DNA from: Thermococci archaeon
Lineage (GTDB): Archaea > Hadarchaeota > B88-G9
Direction: 5' to 3'
Length of the DNA: 50,668 nucleotides
NCBI GenBank assembly: GCA_003660555.1
Contig: QMUK01000002.1
Location: forward strand, 1 to 50,668
In this document: one piece after another, positions 1-8,813 of the stretch
Numbering within the stretch: the first letter of the stretch is position 1
Layout: every line of letters begins with the position of its first letter
The notes under the pieces: generated by a model
Seen by the model: only the letters and a program-made list of their open reading frames with translations
Told to the model about the DNA's origin: nothing
Database searches by the model: none
Translations under genes and position numbers: made by a program

Positions 1-7
1 AGAGCTA

Positions 8-439
8 ATGATCTCTGAGTTGAAATATCCTCCAAGGAAGCTTCCTGAACTAGATAAATATGGAGAGAGCCTAATATTCTTCCTAGAAAGTAATTACCAG
101 TCTCTCCTCTCCGAGAAAATTGGTCTTATGCCGAAAAAAGAAGTGGCACTCCCGACTCTTGGGAAATGGCCCCTTTGTCTCAGGAGGGCCTTTGAAATTG
201 GGTTGTCTGAAGACGTAGATGTAGTGTTCTGGGATGGGCCTACCTTCGTATTGAAAATGGAGAAGCCATTCATCAATCTCGGAAGACTCCTCTCTCTGAG
301 TAGAAGGGAAATGTTGGAAATGGGTGATGTTAGAGTTAAGTGTAAGCTACCGGTAATGGAGATCCTGAGAAGCGTCTACATGGGCGAGATAGAGCCCTTT
401 GATGCATCGAGGGTCATATATGCTATACTTGAGGACTAA
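8..439 (+). CDS. Hypothetical protein, possibly 5'-truncated
   Basis: The protein is 143 residues if it starts at the ATG at position 8. The frame stays open to the window edge (gag cta precedes the ATG), so the true start may lie outside. It has no signal peptide or membrane segment. The centre is mixed charged and hydrophobic (WPLCLRRAFEIGL, then VVFWDGPTFVL), and the C-terminal half is helical. I do not recognise a family. Its 3' end overlaps the PP-loop gene by about 20 bases, so the two are probably translated together and may share a process. Coding is supported by archaeal-type AGA/AGG and ATA codon use matching the neighbours. Confidence 0.6.
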   Translation: MISELKYPPRKLPELDKYGESLIFFLESNYQSLLSEKIGLMPKKEVALPTLGKWPLCLRRAFEIGLSEDVDVVFWDGPTFVLKMEKPFINLGRLLSLSRREMLEMGDVRVKCKLPVMEILRSVYMGEIEPFDASRVIYAILED

Positions 440-1175
440 AGATCCATTGAAGAGATACAGAGTGTCGCTCTCGATTAAAAAGTGTGAGAACCTGATCGAG
501 AAGAGAGTGGAGTTTAGAGAGTTTCTCCGTGACTTCTCGGGTCTGCTCAAGTGGAGAATATTTCTAAGTGAGGAATTGCCAGAATTGTCTCATAGAGTCT
601 ATCTAGCGTTCTCTGGAGGTATAGACAGCGGGGCTTCTCTCTTAATAATGTGGGAAATAGGTGCCGAGATAACTCCTCTGGTCGTGGTGAATAGATCTGT
701 TGATCTGGATTGGACGAAAAATTTCCTTTCAGAAATTGGATTAAAGGGTAAATTCCTAAACACGCCAGATTTACACTTCAGGGGACATCCCTGCGGTCCG
801 TGCAGCAGGTCTGTGAGGAATGCAATCTATTCCTTCTTGTTGGAAAGAGGTGAAGACTGTGTAGTGGTGTTTGGGGACTGCCTCCCCACTGGCTCTCTCT
901 CAATAACGAGTGAAGAGTTTGGTATCAAAATAGCACTTCCTGCGTCTCTTTCCCTAGATAAAAATGAATGTATTGCTCTCATGGGGAGAGAAGTGGGGGA
1001 GTATGGTTGTCTGCTGCTAAGGAAGACCTGGAGAGATAGGAAGGATCTGAGGAAGTACACACTGAGTAGAATAATGAGAGAATTGAGGAATAGAAGTATA
1101 GATCCGAAAACCGCACTTAAATACATAAAATCGTTGGAGAAGAAGAGATTTTGGGAGGGAACTTTCGATTCCTAG
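420..1175 (+). CDS. PP-loop ATP pyrophosphatase-like protein with a CGPC motif
   Basis: A 251-residue protein with the N-type PP-loop SGGIDS at residues 65-70, the mark of enzymes that adenylate a substrate before adding nitrogen or sulfur (QueC, NcsA/TtuA, ThiI, asparagine synthetase). A CGPC pair (C125, C128) follows a histidine. This could bind metal or act in redox or sulfur transfer. The substrate cannot be told from sequence. I chose ATG 420, which overlaps the end of the upstream gene. TTG 399 and ATG 402 are in-frame alternatives. The last 59 bases overlap the end of the convergent protease gene. Family assignment is firm at the superfamily level only. Confidence 0.72.
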   Translation: MLYLRTKDPLKRYRVSLSIKKCENLIEKRVEFREFLRDFSGLLKWRIFLSEELPELSHRVYLAFSGGIDSGASLLIMWEIGAEITPLVVVNRSVDLDWTKNFLSEIGLKGKFLNTPDLHFRGHPCGPCSRSVRNAIYSFLLERGEDCVVVFGDCLPTGSLSITSEEFGIKIALPASLSLDKNECIALMGREVGEYGCLLLRKTWRDRKDLRKYTLSRIMRELRNRSIDPKTALKYIKSLEKKRFWEGTFDS

Positions 1176-3069
1176 ATCTAACAAGTAGAAGGATTGAAAT
1201 TCCCAGTATTGCGGACATAACTACATCCATTGAGGTATACCCCGGTATCTCCTCTGGCCTTCCTTCCTCCTCTGCTCTTTTCTCTTCCTCTTTTTCCTCT
1301 TCTTTTACTATTCTATTAGTCTTTTTTTCAGTTAGTGTTTCTTCTAGATGCTTTGTTGTTCTGGCTATCTCTGCTGCCGTCAACATTAGTACTAGGGAGC
1401 TCACTGGATTTTCCTCCTTTATGCTTTCAGCGTATTCGTAGTAACTGACTGCCAATATAGGTTCTACTCCCTCTCCTCTAGCTGTTGAAATTGCAATTGT
1501 AGCTTCCTCCTTTGCTCTCTCATACCTCTTCTCGACTTCATTCTCTTCCAAGCCGAGAATTTCCATTACGACTGCTGCCTGTACTCTGGCGTCTATCGCA
1601 TCTAATAAGGCTGCTCCTGGTTTTCCCCTGTCTAGTTCTTTTTTAGCAGATTCTAATTTGTCTTTTGCCATTGCTAGGACTTCTGATCCATTTCTAGTCA
1701 TTAATTGTGCGTAGGTCAGGGTAGTCTGAGCCTCCGCTATTCTTCTCTCAGCAATTTCCTTTAGTCTACTGAAGTCTATGTGTCTCTCTCCTCCACCAAT
1801 TCTCTTAGCTAACTCCAGCCACCATATTGCTGTTTCACCTCTTTCTAGAGCGTATACTCCGGAGTAGATTGCTTCCTTGTATTTCTCGTTGTAGTAATTC
1901 TTTCTAGCTATTTTAAGTGTCTCTTTAGCTTCCTCTATTCTCTTCTCAGCAGCTATATATGCTTCTATAGCGGATGCTGAGGAAAATCCAGTGTAATCTT
2001 CTATTTGTCTTTCCTTCGAATCCAACTCCTCGTCTACTTCATCTAAAAACTCATCTATGGCTATTTCTGGATCTTCATTCCAGAATTCAGCTAATTTCCT
2101 AACGAAACCAGAACTTATTTTGCTCTGGAATGAGTAGCTACTAGCAGAATAGTAATTCCCCTTAGAATACTCCTCCTCGGCTTTATCTAGTCTCTCTTTA
2201 GCTTCCTCCACTGTTTGAATGAGGGTCTCATCTCCGATCTCTCTGGCCATCTTCTCAGCAACCCTAACTGATTTCTTTGCTTCACTTATCATTTCCATTG
2301 ATTTCTGCTTTAGTATCTCCCTTTCCTCTTTTTTCATCTCTATCTTTTCTTTTGTTATTTCTCTTTCTCTGAGCTTTTTACCTGTCATTATTTCAACTGC
2401 TTGGTATATATCTCCGACCTCTATCACTTCTAGTCCCCACTTCTCTTTAGCATACTCGGCTACGTTGACCTTTCTAGTCTCGGTGACTATTTCTATTAGG
2501 GGCCCCAATCTCCTTTCTCTCCTAAATGGCTGCAATATCACCAATTGCCCCTCTGGAACTAGAAATTTCTTGGCACCTGCTCTGTGTGCAGCTTCTGCCT
2601 TTTCTAATATTCCTCCCACAGGTCCTATAGTTCCATCTGGATTTATTGTTCCGGTTATCATTACGTCCTCTCTTATTTTCAGATTCATCAATGCGGAAAT
2701 TGTCGCAACCGTTAAAGCGGCTCCTGCACTCGGACCTCCTATCACAGGTGACTCTGCCCTTATCGTCACGAAGAAATCGTAGTCCTCCGGATTTACGCCA
2801 GCGACTCTCGATGCAACCTCCACAGCTAGTTTAGCTGAAACTTGAGTATCTACTGCGGAGAATGGGACTATCTCCACATATACGTGCCCTTCTCCTTTCT
2901 CAACTCTTACTGTCATCTCTGTTATTACTCCCTCGAAACCTTCCTCTGTTTCCCTAACTGCTGGTGCCTTTATTGTTCTCTCAGTCCCAGCTTCCACAAC
3001 AGTGATGAGAAGGGAGGACAGGAGCAATAGCAATAATGTAGTTGATAGGATCCCCGTTTTCCTTACCAT
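1117..3069 (-). CDS. Secreted or membrane-anchored Lon-type (S16) serine protease, COG1750-like
   Basis: A 650-residue protein. Residues 7-26 form a hydrophobic signal peptide. Residues about 50-225 form a Lon-type S16 proteolytic domain with the catalytic serine in GGPSAG (S114) and the lysine in GGILEK (K157), the Ser-Lys dyad. There is no AAA+ domain, so it is unlike cytosolic LonB. A long helical region with repeated units rich in Glu, Lys, Ala and Tyr covers about 245-600. A membrane helix follows at about 614-630 with a basic tail, giving a topology with the protease outside the cell. This matches the archaeal COG1750 family of predicted secreted proteases. The ATG follows a GGGGGAAAGGT SD. 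Its substrate is unknown. Confidence 0.85.
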   Translation of the reverse strand: MVRKTGILSTTLLLLLLSSLLITVVEAGTERTIKAPAVRETEEGFEGVITEMTVRVEKGEGHVYVEIVPFSAVDTQVSAKLAVEVASRVAGVNPEDYDFFVTIRAESPVIGGPSAGAALTVATISALMNLKIREDVMITGTINPDGTIGPVGGILEKAEAAHRAGAKKFLVPEGQLVILQPFRRERRLGPLIEIVTETRKVNVAEYAKEKWGLEVIEVGDIYQAVEIMTGKKLREREITKEKIEMKKEEREILKQKSMEMISEAKKSVRVAEKMAREIGDETLIQTVEEAKERLDKAEEEYSKGNYYSASSYSFQSKISSGFVRKLAEFWNEDPEIAIDEFLDEVDEELDSKERQIEDYTGFSSASAIEAYIAAEKRIEEAKETLKIARKNYYNEKYKEAIYSGVYALERGETAIWWLELAKRIGGGERHIDFSRLKEIAERRIAEAQTTLTYAQLMTRNGSEVLAMAKDKLESAKKELDRGKPGAALLDAIDARVQAAVVMEILGLEENEVEKRYERAKEEATIAISTARGEGVEPILAVSYYEYAESIKEENPVSSLVLMLTAAEIARTTKHLEETLTEKKTNRIVKEEEKEEEKRAEEEGRPEEIPGYTSMDVVMSAILGISILLLVRSRNRKFPPKISSSPTILCI

Positions 3070-3135
3070 TACCTTTCCCCCGGAGCAATTGAGGGTTGGG
3101 GGTAAAAGGTTTTCTTATCAGTGTCGGAGTGTTGA

Positions 3136-3336
3136 TTAAACATAGAGTGTCTCGGCCTCCCCCTCTGCCACTGTCCCCTTGTTTCTCTTCATTTGCCTCA
3201 TTTGTCTCTCTAAAACCTCTGCTAAAAGAGATATTGCCTCTATATTTATTCTTACTGATTCATTCAGGCTGATAATTGCCTCTTCAATCTTTTTGATCCT
3301 ATCTTCCAGTTCTCTAACGTCCATTCCTGACCCCAT
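3136..3336 (-). CDS. Small coiled-coil protein, hypothetical
   Basis: A 66-residue protein with a heptad-like pattern (about residues 5-48, DRIKKIEEAIISLNESV and onward), probably a short coiled coil that forms oligomers. It has no signal peptide. It lies about 66 bases upstream of the protease gene on the same strand and could share its message. A TATA-like sequence at 3353-3363 places the RNA start at or near the ATG, suggesting a leaderless message. I know no named family. The ORF is short but has a clean start and codon use like its neighbours. Confidence 0.5.
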   Translation of the reverse strand: MGSGMDVRELEDRIKKIEEAIISLNESVRINIEAISLLAEVLERQMRQMKRNKGTVAEGEAETLYV

Positions 3337-3682
3337 TGTAATACATTCATATGGGATATAAGGGTATTGGTGTATTAGTGTGGGATGGTTAGATGTCCGA
3401 GTGATTTAATAGCATAGCGTATACTAGAGTGTCTAAAATTAATTTTTTATCTCCCGATGCCGGGAAGGCAGGATAGTCAGACCAAGGAGAGTAGAGTGTC
3501 GAAGAGAAGGCAAAGAAGAGAAGGATTAAATAAAAAGTGAAATGAGAAAAATTGGGTGAACAAGTTGTCATGGATTTTCAAGTTCAGGATTTCATATCAT
3601 AGTGGAACGCAAAAGGCGAGCTTGTCCTAGCCTCGATAATTACGAGATTCCAAATCGCGCTAGATCAACACTCTAGGAGGGG
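3337..3682. other. Long AT-rich intergenic region with the likely FAU-1 promoter
   Basis: This 346-base gap lies between two divergent genes. It holds the minus-strand TATA box noted separately, a plus-strand TATA-like stretch (ttaaataaaaag, 3525-3536) that would give the FAU-1 gene a leader of roughly 120 bases, and a 27-codon arginine-rich reading frame at 3457-3540 without a good SD. A T-run sits at 3443-3448. I found no tRNA, C/D box RNA or long repeat here. Confidence 0.4.
3353..3363 (-). promoter_or_regulatory. TATA box of the small coiled-coil gene
   Basis: On the minus strand this reads CCTTATATCCC. Its centre is about 22-24 bases before the ATG at 3336, so transcription should begin almost at the start codon (leaderless message). 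Confidence 0.45.
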
Positions 3683-5146
3683 ATGGCCTTGCATTCGGTC
3701 AGAGTCAGGGGCATATACTCTACAGCCCTCTCATACATACTCAGTGAAATGGGATTTAGAATAGTTCAGCCCTCAGATACCATAAGAGAGAGACTCGGGT
3801 TAGAATACTTGAAAGAGAGTCCAGAAGTAGATATTGTGGATACGGATGGACACAATGGGATAAGGGTAAAAGGGTTGGAAAATGGTGTGGAGAAAATTCA
3901 AGACACTCTGAGAGACGTACTATATCCGTCTATTTTCAGGAGATATCCTCTGTACATGAACGGAATATACAAAGGAGTGGTAAAGGAAATAGACTATTCT
4001 AAGAGGGCTTTCTTCGTGGACATTGGTGAAGAGATTGGATTTCTTCCTTTCAGAAGTGTAGATAGTGTAGAGGAACTAGACGTAAATCAAGAGGTGTTGG
4101 TCCAAGTAAAAGAGATGCCAAAAGGTAAGATGAAAGCTGTACTTACAACACAACTTTCTGTACCAGGAAAGTACGCTGTTCTGATATCGGATGGAAGTGT
4201 GAGGGTTAGCAAGAAGATAAGGGATCAAAGTGAAATAGAAAGATTGAGGAAGTTAGGTGAAGTGATGAAGAAGAATTGGGGGATACTCTGGAGAACCGCA
4301 GCTGAAGGAAAAGAAGTCTCTGAGCTTGTATCTGAATTACAAGAGCTTGAGAATGAAGTAACGAGGATGTTAAAGTTAGCCAAGGAGAAAGAGGCTCCAT
4401 GTTTGATAAGGGGAGATGAGAGAGTGGTCGAAATTGAATTCACCAAAGAGAGTAAGGAGATATTGGATGAGATCAGAAGGAAAGTCGCACCCACAGTCGC
4501 GGGACATCACAAGTATAAATCTCTAGAGAGGGATCTATCACCAGTGGTTGACTTTGCTGAGAGAATATTGAGAAGAGTTCCTGACATCGAGAGAGAAATA
4601 TCGGAGGAGCTACGAAAAGTGTACTGGGAAAGAATCACCCCTGGGAGAAACTTGGTAATAGAACACGTTAAGTTGAATGGAGAGGTCATACACTTGGGAA
4701 GGTTCGGAAAGATAATAGACGTTAGAGAAAATGAGGTAACAATAAGGAGAGAGATTCGAGGCCAAGGAATTTATGATGGTATTTCCGTCCCAATAGAAGA
4801 GGGTGACTACGCTGAAACTACTTTCTCAGAGGGTGCATGGTACTATCGGACGAAATACTATGACAAAGATGGAAACCTGAAGGGAGAGTACTTCAACATC
4901 AATACCCCAATAGAAATATCCCCTTGGAGAGTGAGATACATAGACCTAGAGATAGACTTAGCTAGGACGGCAGACGGAGAAATAGAGGTGTTGGACGAAG
5001 ATAAGATAGTAGAATACAGAGAAAAAGGATTCATAACAGATTACATATTCAAAAGGGCGCTAGAGACTGTAGAATATCTGAAAAAGAGGTTAAGGGGTGA
5101 TCTACATCAGGGAGAAGGTGAAGAAAGTCATAGAGCTGATACTTAG
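3683..5146 (+). CDS. FAU-1 family AU-rich RNA-binding protein / RNase E/G-like
   Basis: A 487-residue match over its length to archaeal FAU-1. It opens with VRVRGIYSTAL, carries an S1-like RNA-binding fold at about residues 88-150 with a VDIGEEIGFLP core, a helical linker, and a C-terminal DUF402 domain at about 315-470. Family members bind AU-rich RNA and have been linked to rRNA processing. The start is ambiguous: the SD GGAGG (3676-3680) sits only two bases before ATG 3683, while TTG 3689 lies eight bases from it and keeps all conserved sequence, so TTG 3689 may be the real start. The 3' end overlaps the next gene by 50 bases. Confidence 0.87.
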   Translation: MALHSVRVRGIYSTALSYILSEMGFRIVQPSDTIRERLGLEYLKESPEVDIVDTDGHNGIRVKGLENGVEKIQDTLRDVLYPSIFRRYPLYMNGIYKGVVKEIDYSKRAFFVDIGEEIGFLPFRSVDSVEELDVNQEVLVQVKEMPKGKMKAVLTTQLSVPGKYAVLISDGSVRVSKKIRDQSEIERLRKLGEVMKKNWGILWRTAAEGKEVSELVSELQELENEVTRMLKLAKEKEAPCLIRGDERVVEIEFTKESKEILDEIRRKVAPTVAGHHKYKSLERDLSPVVDFAERILRRVPDIEREISEELRKVYWERITPGRNLVIEHVKLNGEVIHLGRFGKIIDVRENEVTIRREIRGQGIYDGISVPIEEGDYAETTFSEGAWYYRTKYYDKDGNLKGEYFNINTPIEISPWRVRYIDLEIDLARTADGEIEVLDEDKIVEYREKGFITDYIFKRALETVEYLKKRLRGDLHQGEGEESHRADT

Positions 5147-5426
5147 AGGAAACATCTCTGAAGCAAGGGAAATAGCTAAAGGACTCGATGGGGGATATAG
5201 AATGGCTCTGCTGTCCATAGTGTCATCCATAGAGCGGGGAGATAGATACGCTCTAGTGAATAGGATAATGAGTGGAGAGGTTACGAAAGACATAATACTC
5301 AAGGAAATCAGGGACTCAACCGCCAGAAGTAAACAGAGGTTTAGGCCAGAGTACGAGAGAGAATACGAGGAGGCTTGGAGTTACGTCTTGGAGTCATTAC
5401 TATCTGTACTAGAGGAGGATTCATAG
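5097..5426 (+). CDS. Hypothetical helical protein downstream of FAU-1
   Basis: A 109-residue, strongly helical, charged soluble protein without recognisable motifs. GTG 5097 lies inside the end of the FAU-1 gene; GTG 5118, preceded by GGGAGAAG, is an alternative. The overlap implies coupled translation with FAU-1 and therefore a possible role in the same RNA-related process, which is inference from position only. The 3' end overlaps the convergent transporter-like gene by 46 bases. Confidence 0.6.
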   Translation: MIYIREKVKKVIELILRGNISEAREIAKGLDGGYRMALLSIVSSIERGDRYALVNRIMSGEVTKDIILKEIRDSTARSKQRFRPEYEREYEEAWSYVLESLLSVLEEDS

Positions 5427-6439
5427 CATTCGCCTTGATCCCCTTCTTCTGTTATTGTTCTAGATTCTAGGTACTCCTTGAGGAGTATTACTAGAAGTGA
5501 AAAGACAACTGGGCCTATTAGTAATCCTGGTATGCCAAAGGCCATCAACCCGCCGACCATTCCTATCATTAGCAGGAATTGATTCACTTCAGACCCCTTG
5601 GATATCATCTTAGGTCTAAGTACTAGATCAGGTACTGGAGATATTAGGAGAAACCCATAAACGGACGCTATTACTGCGTACAAGACACTGCCGTGTAGTA
5701 GGAGGTAGATAGATAGCGTGAGCCAGACTATCCATCCGCCCACTACTGGAAGAAGCTCTAGAAAGAAACACGAGGTACCAAGTATCATACTAGTGGATGA
5801 GCCTAGGCCGAGAAAGTATGACAATATTGACATTAGTAGAGCTTTGATTAGGCTCAGTGTAAACCAAACGTTTATGACAGAATAGAGTGTTTTATCTGCT
5901 CTCCCTACCATCTTCTTTATTAGGGAGTTCTCCTCCGAGAATCTACTTATTATGAGAGATGCCTCCTCCCAGTAGTACAATATGAAGCCGAAAGATATTA
6001 TGAACACCAAAAACTGGATGATTACCTTAGGTATGTATCTCACGAGGTGCAATATCCTCCATGCCTCTTGCTGGAGTAGGAGAGTTGCGGAAACTGAACT
6101 TATTACTCCTTTGAGTTGAGGGAAGTTTCTGACTATGAGCTCACTCATGTAATTCAGCTCTTTTGTTATCAGCTCTACTGTTCTCGGGAGAGAGCAAAAG
6201 AATATTACCATTGCCCCTATAGCCATGGCCAGCACAGCGATCGTCACCATTACGGAGGAGAGTTCTCTCGATATTCTCTTGCTCAGGGCCTTGTGTATCG
6301 GTCTAAATAGATAGGCGAAAATGAACGATAGGACGAGTGGGGTTATCAACTGCTTTACTATGAACCATATGAGGTAAAGAATTAGAACTATGGCGGCTAT
6401 CCAGATAAGTCTCTCCCTACTCAGATCTTTTACCTTCAT
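5381..6439 (-). CDS. AI-2E family (PerM/UPF0118) membrane protein
   Basis: A 352-residue polytopic membrane protein with the layout of the AI-2E/PerM family: two N-terminal helices, a large amphipathic soluble segment (about 80-150), then four to five helices ending near residue 330. The conserved C-terminal part reads GIPGLLIGPVVFSLL. In other organisms members have been linked to autoinducer-2 export or Na+/H+ antiport, and the transported substrate of archaeal members is unknown. Its start lies 23 bases inside the end of the upstream secreted-protein gene, so the two are co-translated. Confidence 0.85.
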   Translation of the reverse strand: MKVKDLSRERLIWIAAIVLILYLIWFIVKQLITPLVLSFIFAYLFRPIHKALSKRISRELSSVMVTIAVLAMAIGAMVIFFCSLPRTVELITKELNYMSELIVRNFPQLKGVISSVSATLLLQQEAWRILHLVRYIPKVIIQFLVFIISFGFILYYWEEASLIISRFSEENSLIKKMVGRADKTLYSVINVWFTLSLIKALLMSILSYFLGLGSSTSMILGTSCFFLELLPVVGGWIVWLTLSIYLLLHGSVLYAVIASVYGFLLISPVPDLVLRPKMISKGSEVNQFLLMIGMVGGLMAFGIPGLLIGPVVFSLLVILLKEYLESRTITEEGDQGECYESSSSTDSNDSKT

Positions 6440-7982
6440 TGCCTTCCTCCAGATTTCGTTTCCCGCTTTCTACTGTTACACCACTTTTATGATCTTCTTG
6501 TCTTTTTCTGGCCATTTTGATCTTTAGTGTCAGTGAAACGATGAATATAACTACTACTGATAATAATAGTAGTATTCCTATCCTCAATGGACTCAGGAAA
6601 TTTCCCCCTGTTTCCTTCTCATACTCTTTAATTACTCTCAGACACTTGTCTACCTCTGCTTCTGCTTGAGTGATCTTTTCTCTACTTTCGGTGTATTTAC
6701 CATCTAAAGCTAGATCTATTGATTCATTCATGTACTTTGAGGCACTGTCCCTATATTTGGTAAGTTCTTCAATCAATTCCTTGCTATCTCCAGTTTCCTT
6801 GATTTTGTATATTCCGTTGTTGCATTCAGTTAGCTTCTCTCTCACCTCAGTCCTCTTGGAAAGGATGTCCAATGGTATTTTTCCACCAACTATCTCTTCT
6901 ATTTTTGAAAGAGTATGATTAACCCCTATTAGATAGAAATACGCTGTTTCGCATATCTCTCCTCTTTCAAAAGCACTAGCTTTTCTGAGATCCTCCTTGG
7001 CTGAGTCTAACATCTCAATGATGTCTAAGATGGCTGGATGGTTCTTCTTTTTAGCTTCCTCGACTAAGGTATTTACTAAGCTCATTTTTTGTTTCACATC
7101 CTCTGATAATTCTCTATATCTAAGACAGTAAAAGTAGTTCTCCATTTCAGAGTAGTATACGGAGAGTATCTCTCTCGCTGATTTAGCCTTGAGGAATGCA
7201 TCCCTAGTACTTCCCCCTGAAAGTAGTTCTTCTGCTTCCGCGATTTGATCCTCTGCTATCCCCAACTTCTGAGATATTTCATTTACTTTCTCATTTTCTG
7301 CTCCCATATCCTTTATCTCATCTAGCTTCTCTCTGAGATTTAGTAATTCTACCTTCCCATTCTCAATCATCTCCTTCACAGACTCCTCCTCTGACACTAT
7401 CGAATAAACTACCTTCGGAATATACCTGATGAATCTCACTGGCTTGGGTCTGCTCTCATCGTTATACCATATATAAACACCATTTTGCTTCTCGTTATAC
7501 ACAGGAACTGCGTCTTTAAGCTTAGATCCTTTCGGAAGCTCTATCTTGAGGGCATCCAGACATTTACATTTCTTATTTCCGAAAAGCATTGCTGAGAGAC
7601 TTTTCATGTCATAGTCGAAGTCCCTGTATTTTATCTCATAGTACCCGTCCTCAGTCTCTCTTATGGATTCCACCCACTTGAACTCTATTATCATCTTATC
7701 TCCTTCTGGTATAAATGAGAACTGTTTACTTCCCTCCAACCAGTCATTTATCGTGCCTCTTATGATCTTTTGAGCCTCAATTGGACTTATGTCCATTAAG
7801 GACATCTTCTCTAGGAAGGCCTCATAGTTCTCATAGGGGAACTCTATTCTGACTTCGGATATTCCATCCGCGTATATCTTTATGCTCATGACTACCGACG
7901 GCTTCTCCTCTGACCAAACTGGGACTAGTGAGGAGAGGACTATCAGGGAAAATATGAGAGTTCTCGAGATCAAAGCATGCAC
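6417..7982 (-). CDS. Secreted membrane-anchored coiled-coil protein, hypothetical
   Basis: A 521-residue protein. Residues 1-24 form a signal peptide ending near VWSEE. Residues about 28-190 look like a beta-rich extracellular domain. A long run of amphipathic helices covers about 195-455 and carries repeated units of the kind AKEDLRKAS. A single membrane helix lies at about 468-486, followed by a basic, polar tail inside the cell. The architecture resembles the S16 protease gene nearby, minus the protease. Start is GTG 7982. The function is unknown; a surface or cell-envelope role is inferred from topology. Confidence 0.75.
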   Translation of the reverse strand: MHALISRTLIFSLIVLSSLVPVWSEEKPSVVMSIKIYADGISEVRIEFPYENYEAFLEKMSLMDISPIEAQKIIRGTINDWLEGSKQFSFIPEGDKMIIEFKWVESIRETEDGYYEIKYRDFDYDMKSLSAMLFGNKKCKCLDALKIELPKGSKLKDAVPVYNEKQNGVYIWYNDESRPKPVRFIRYIPKVVYSIVSEEESVKEMIENGKVELLNLREKLDEIKDMGAENEKVNEISQKLGIAEDQIAEAEELLSGGSTRDAFLKAKSAREILSVYYSEMENYFYCLRYRELSEDVKQKMSLVNTLVEEAKKKNHPAILDIIEMLDSAKEDLRKASAFERGEICETAYFYLIGVNHTLSKIEEIVGGKIPLDILSKRTEVREKLTECNNGIYKIKETGDSKELIEELTKYRDSASKYMNESIDLALDGKYTESREKITQAEAEVDKCLRVIKEYEKETGGNFLSPLRIGILLLLSVVVIFIVSLTLKIKMARKRQEDHKSGVTVESGKRNLEEGNEGKRSE

Positions 7983-8045
7983 CCTTGGACTGGTAGTAGA
8001 CGGGACTAAAAAGTTTTTCTGAAAAACAGTCAGGAGGGGGAGCTA

Positions 8046-8813
8046 TTGCTGAAGGTAGCGTATCTTCACGCTGGGACAGATGAGGTAGAAATACTCAAAG
8101 GAGTGAACCTTTACGTAAGAGAGGGGGAAATTCACGTAATATTTGGCCCAAACGGGTCTGGGAAAAGTACTCTATTTCACGTGATAATCGGAAGTAGGAA
8201 ATATACAATAAAAAAAGGCAGAATATTCTTCAAGGGAGAAGATGTAACTGAATTGGGCATAAATGAGAGAAGTAGGTTGGGAATTGGGATTGCTTTTCAG
8301 AAACCACCAACTGTAAAGGGTTTGAGACTAATAGACCTAGTTCGATTACTTTTAAGCAAATACAAGAGAGTTTCGGAGGACGAGGTACTCAAATTCTCAG
8401 AGATGCTTGGTGTCGAGCATTTGTTGGAGAGAGAAGTGAATAGAGGATTCTCTGGAGGTGAATTAAAGAAAGGAGAACTAATACAACTATTTGCTCAAGA
8501 CCCGGATCTAATAATGTTGGACGAGCCGGATTCTGGCGTAGACATGGAGAGTGTGGAAGTAATAGGAAGGGCTATAGAGATAATGCTTCGGAGAAAAGAC
8601 GGTAGGTCAGCCATTATAGTCACACACACCGGAGAGATATTAGATCACTTGAATGCGGATGTAGCACACATGATGATAGATGGAAGAATAGTCTGCATGG
8701 GGGAACCAGATGAAATATTAGACAGCATTCGAAGATGGGGATATTCTGGCTGTTTGGAGAGATGTATGAGAGGTGAAACACTTGGGAATAAAGGAGGAGA
8801 TAAGAAAGGCTAA
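8046..8813 (+). CDS. sufC: SufC-type Fe-S assembly ATPase
   Basis: A 255-residue ABC-type ATPase of the SUF iron-sulfur assembly pathway. Visible motifs: Walker A GPNGSGKST (34-42), Q-loop Q85, signature FSGGE (135-139), Walker B with D159-E160 and the H-switch H194. The sequence LGIGIAFQKPP is typical of SufC. The C-terminal tail carries C236 and C240, which could touch a cluster. TTG 8046 is the start, behind a strong SD (GGAGGGGG). The gene overlaps sufB by 41 bases. ATP hydrolysis would drive opening of the SufB dimer so that a cluster is built on it. Confidence 0.93.
   Translation: MLKVAYLHAGTDEVEILKGVNLYVREGEIHVIFGPNGSGKSTLFHVIIGSRKYTIKKGRIFFKGEDVTELGINERSRLGIGIAFQKPPTVKGLRLIDLVRLLLSKYKRVSEDEVLKFSEMLGVEHLLEREVNRGFSGGELKKGELIQLFAQDPDLIMLDEPDSGVDMESVEVIGRAIEIMLRRKDGRSAIIVTHTGEILDHLNADVAHMMIDGRIVCMGEPDEILDSIRRWGYSGCLERCMRGETLGNKGGDKKG

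Noticed and set aside
2219-2782. 187-codon plus-strand frame
   Set aside because: Antisense to the S16 protease gene, serine-rich shadow composition, no SD.
3457-3540. 27-codon arginine-rich frame in the gap before FAU-1
   Set aside because: No SD, no match to a known small ribosomal protein, and likely part of a leader; not called as a gene.
3610-3660. Possible tRNA (TTCCAAATC resembling a T-loop)
   Set aside because: Flanking bases do not form acceptor, D or anticodon stems.
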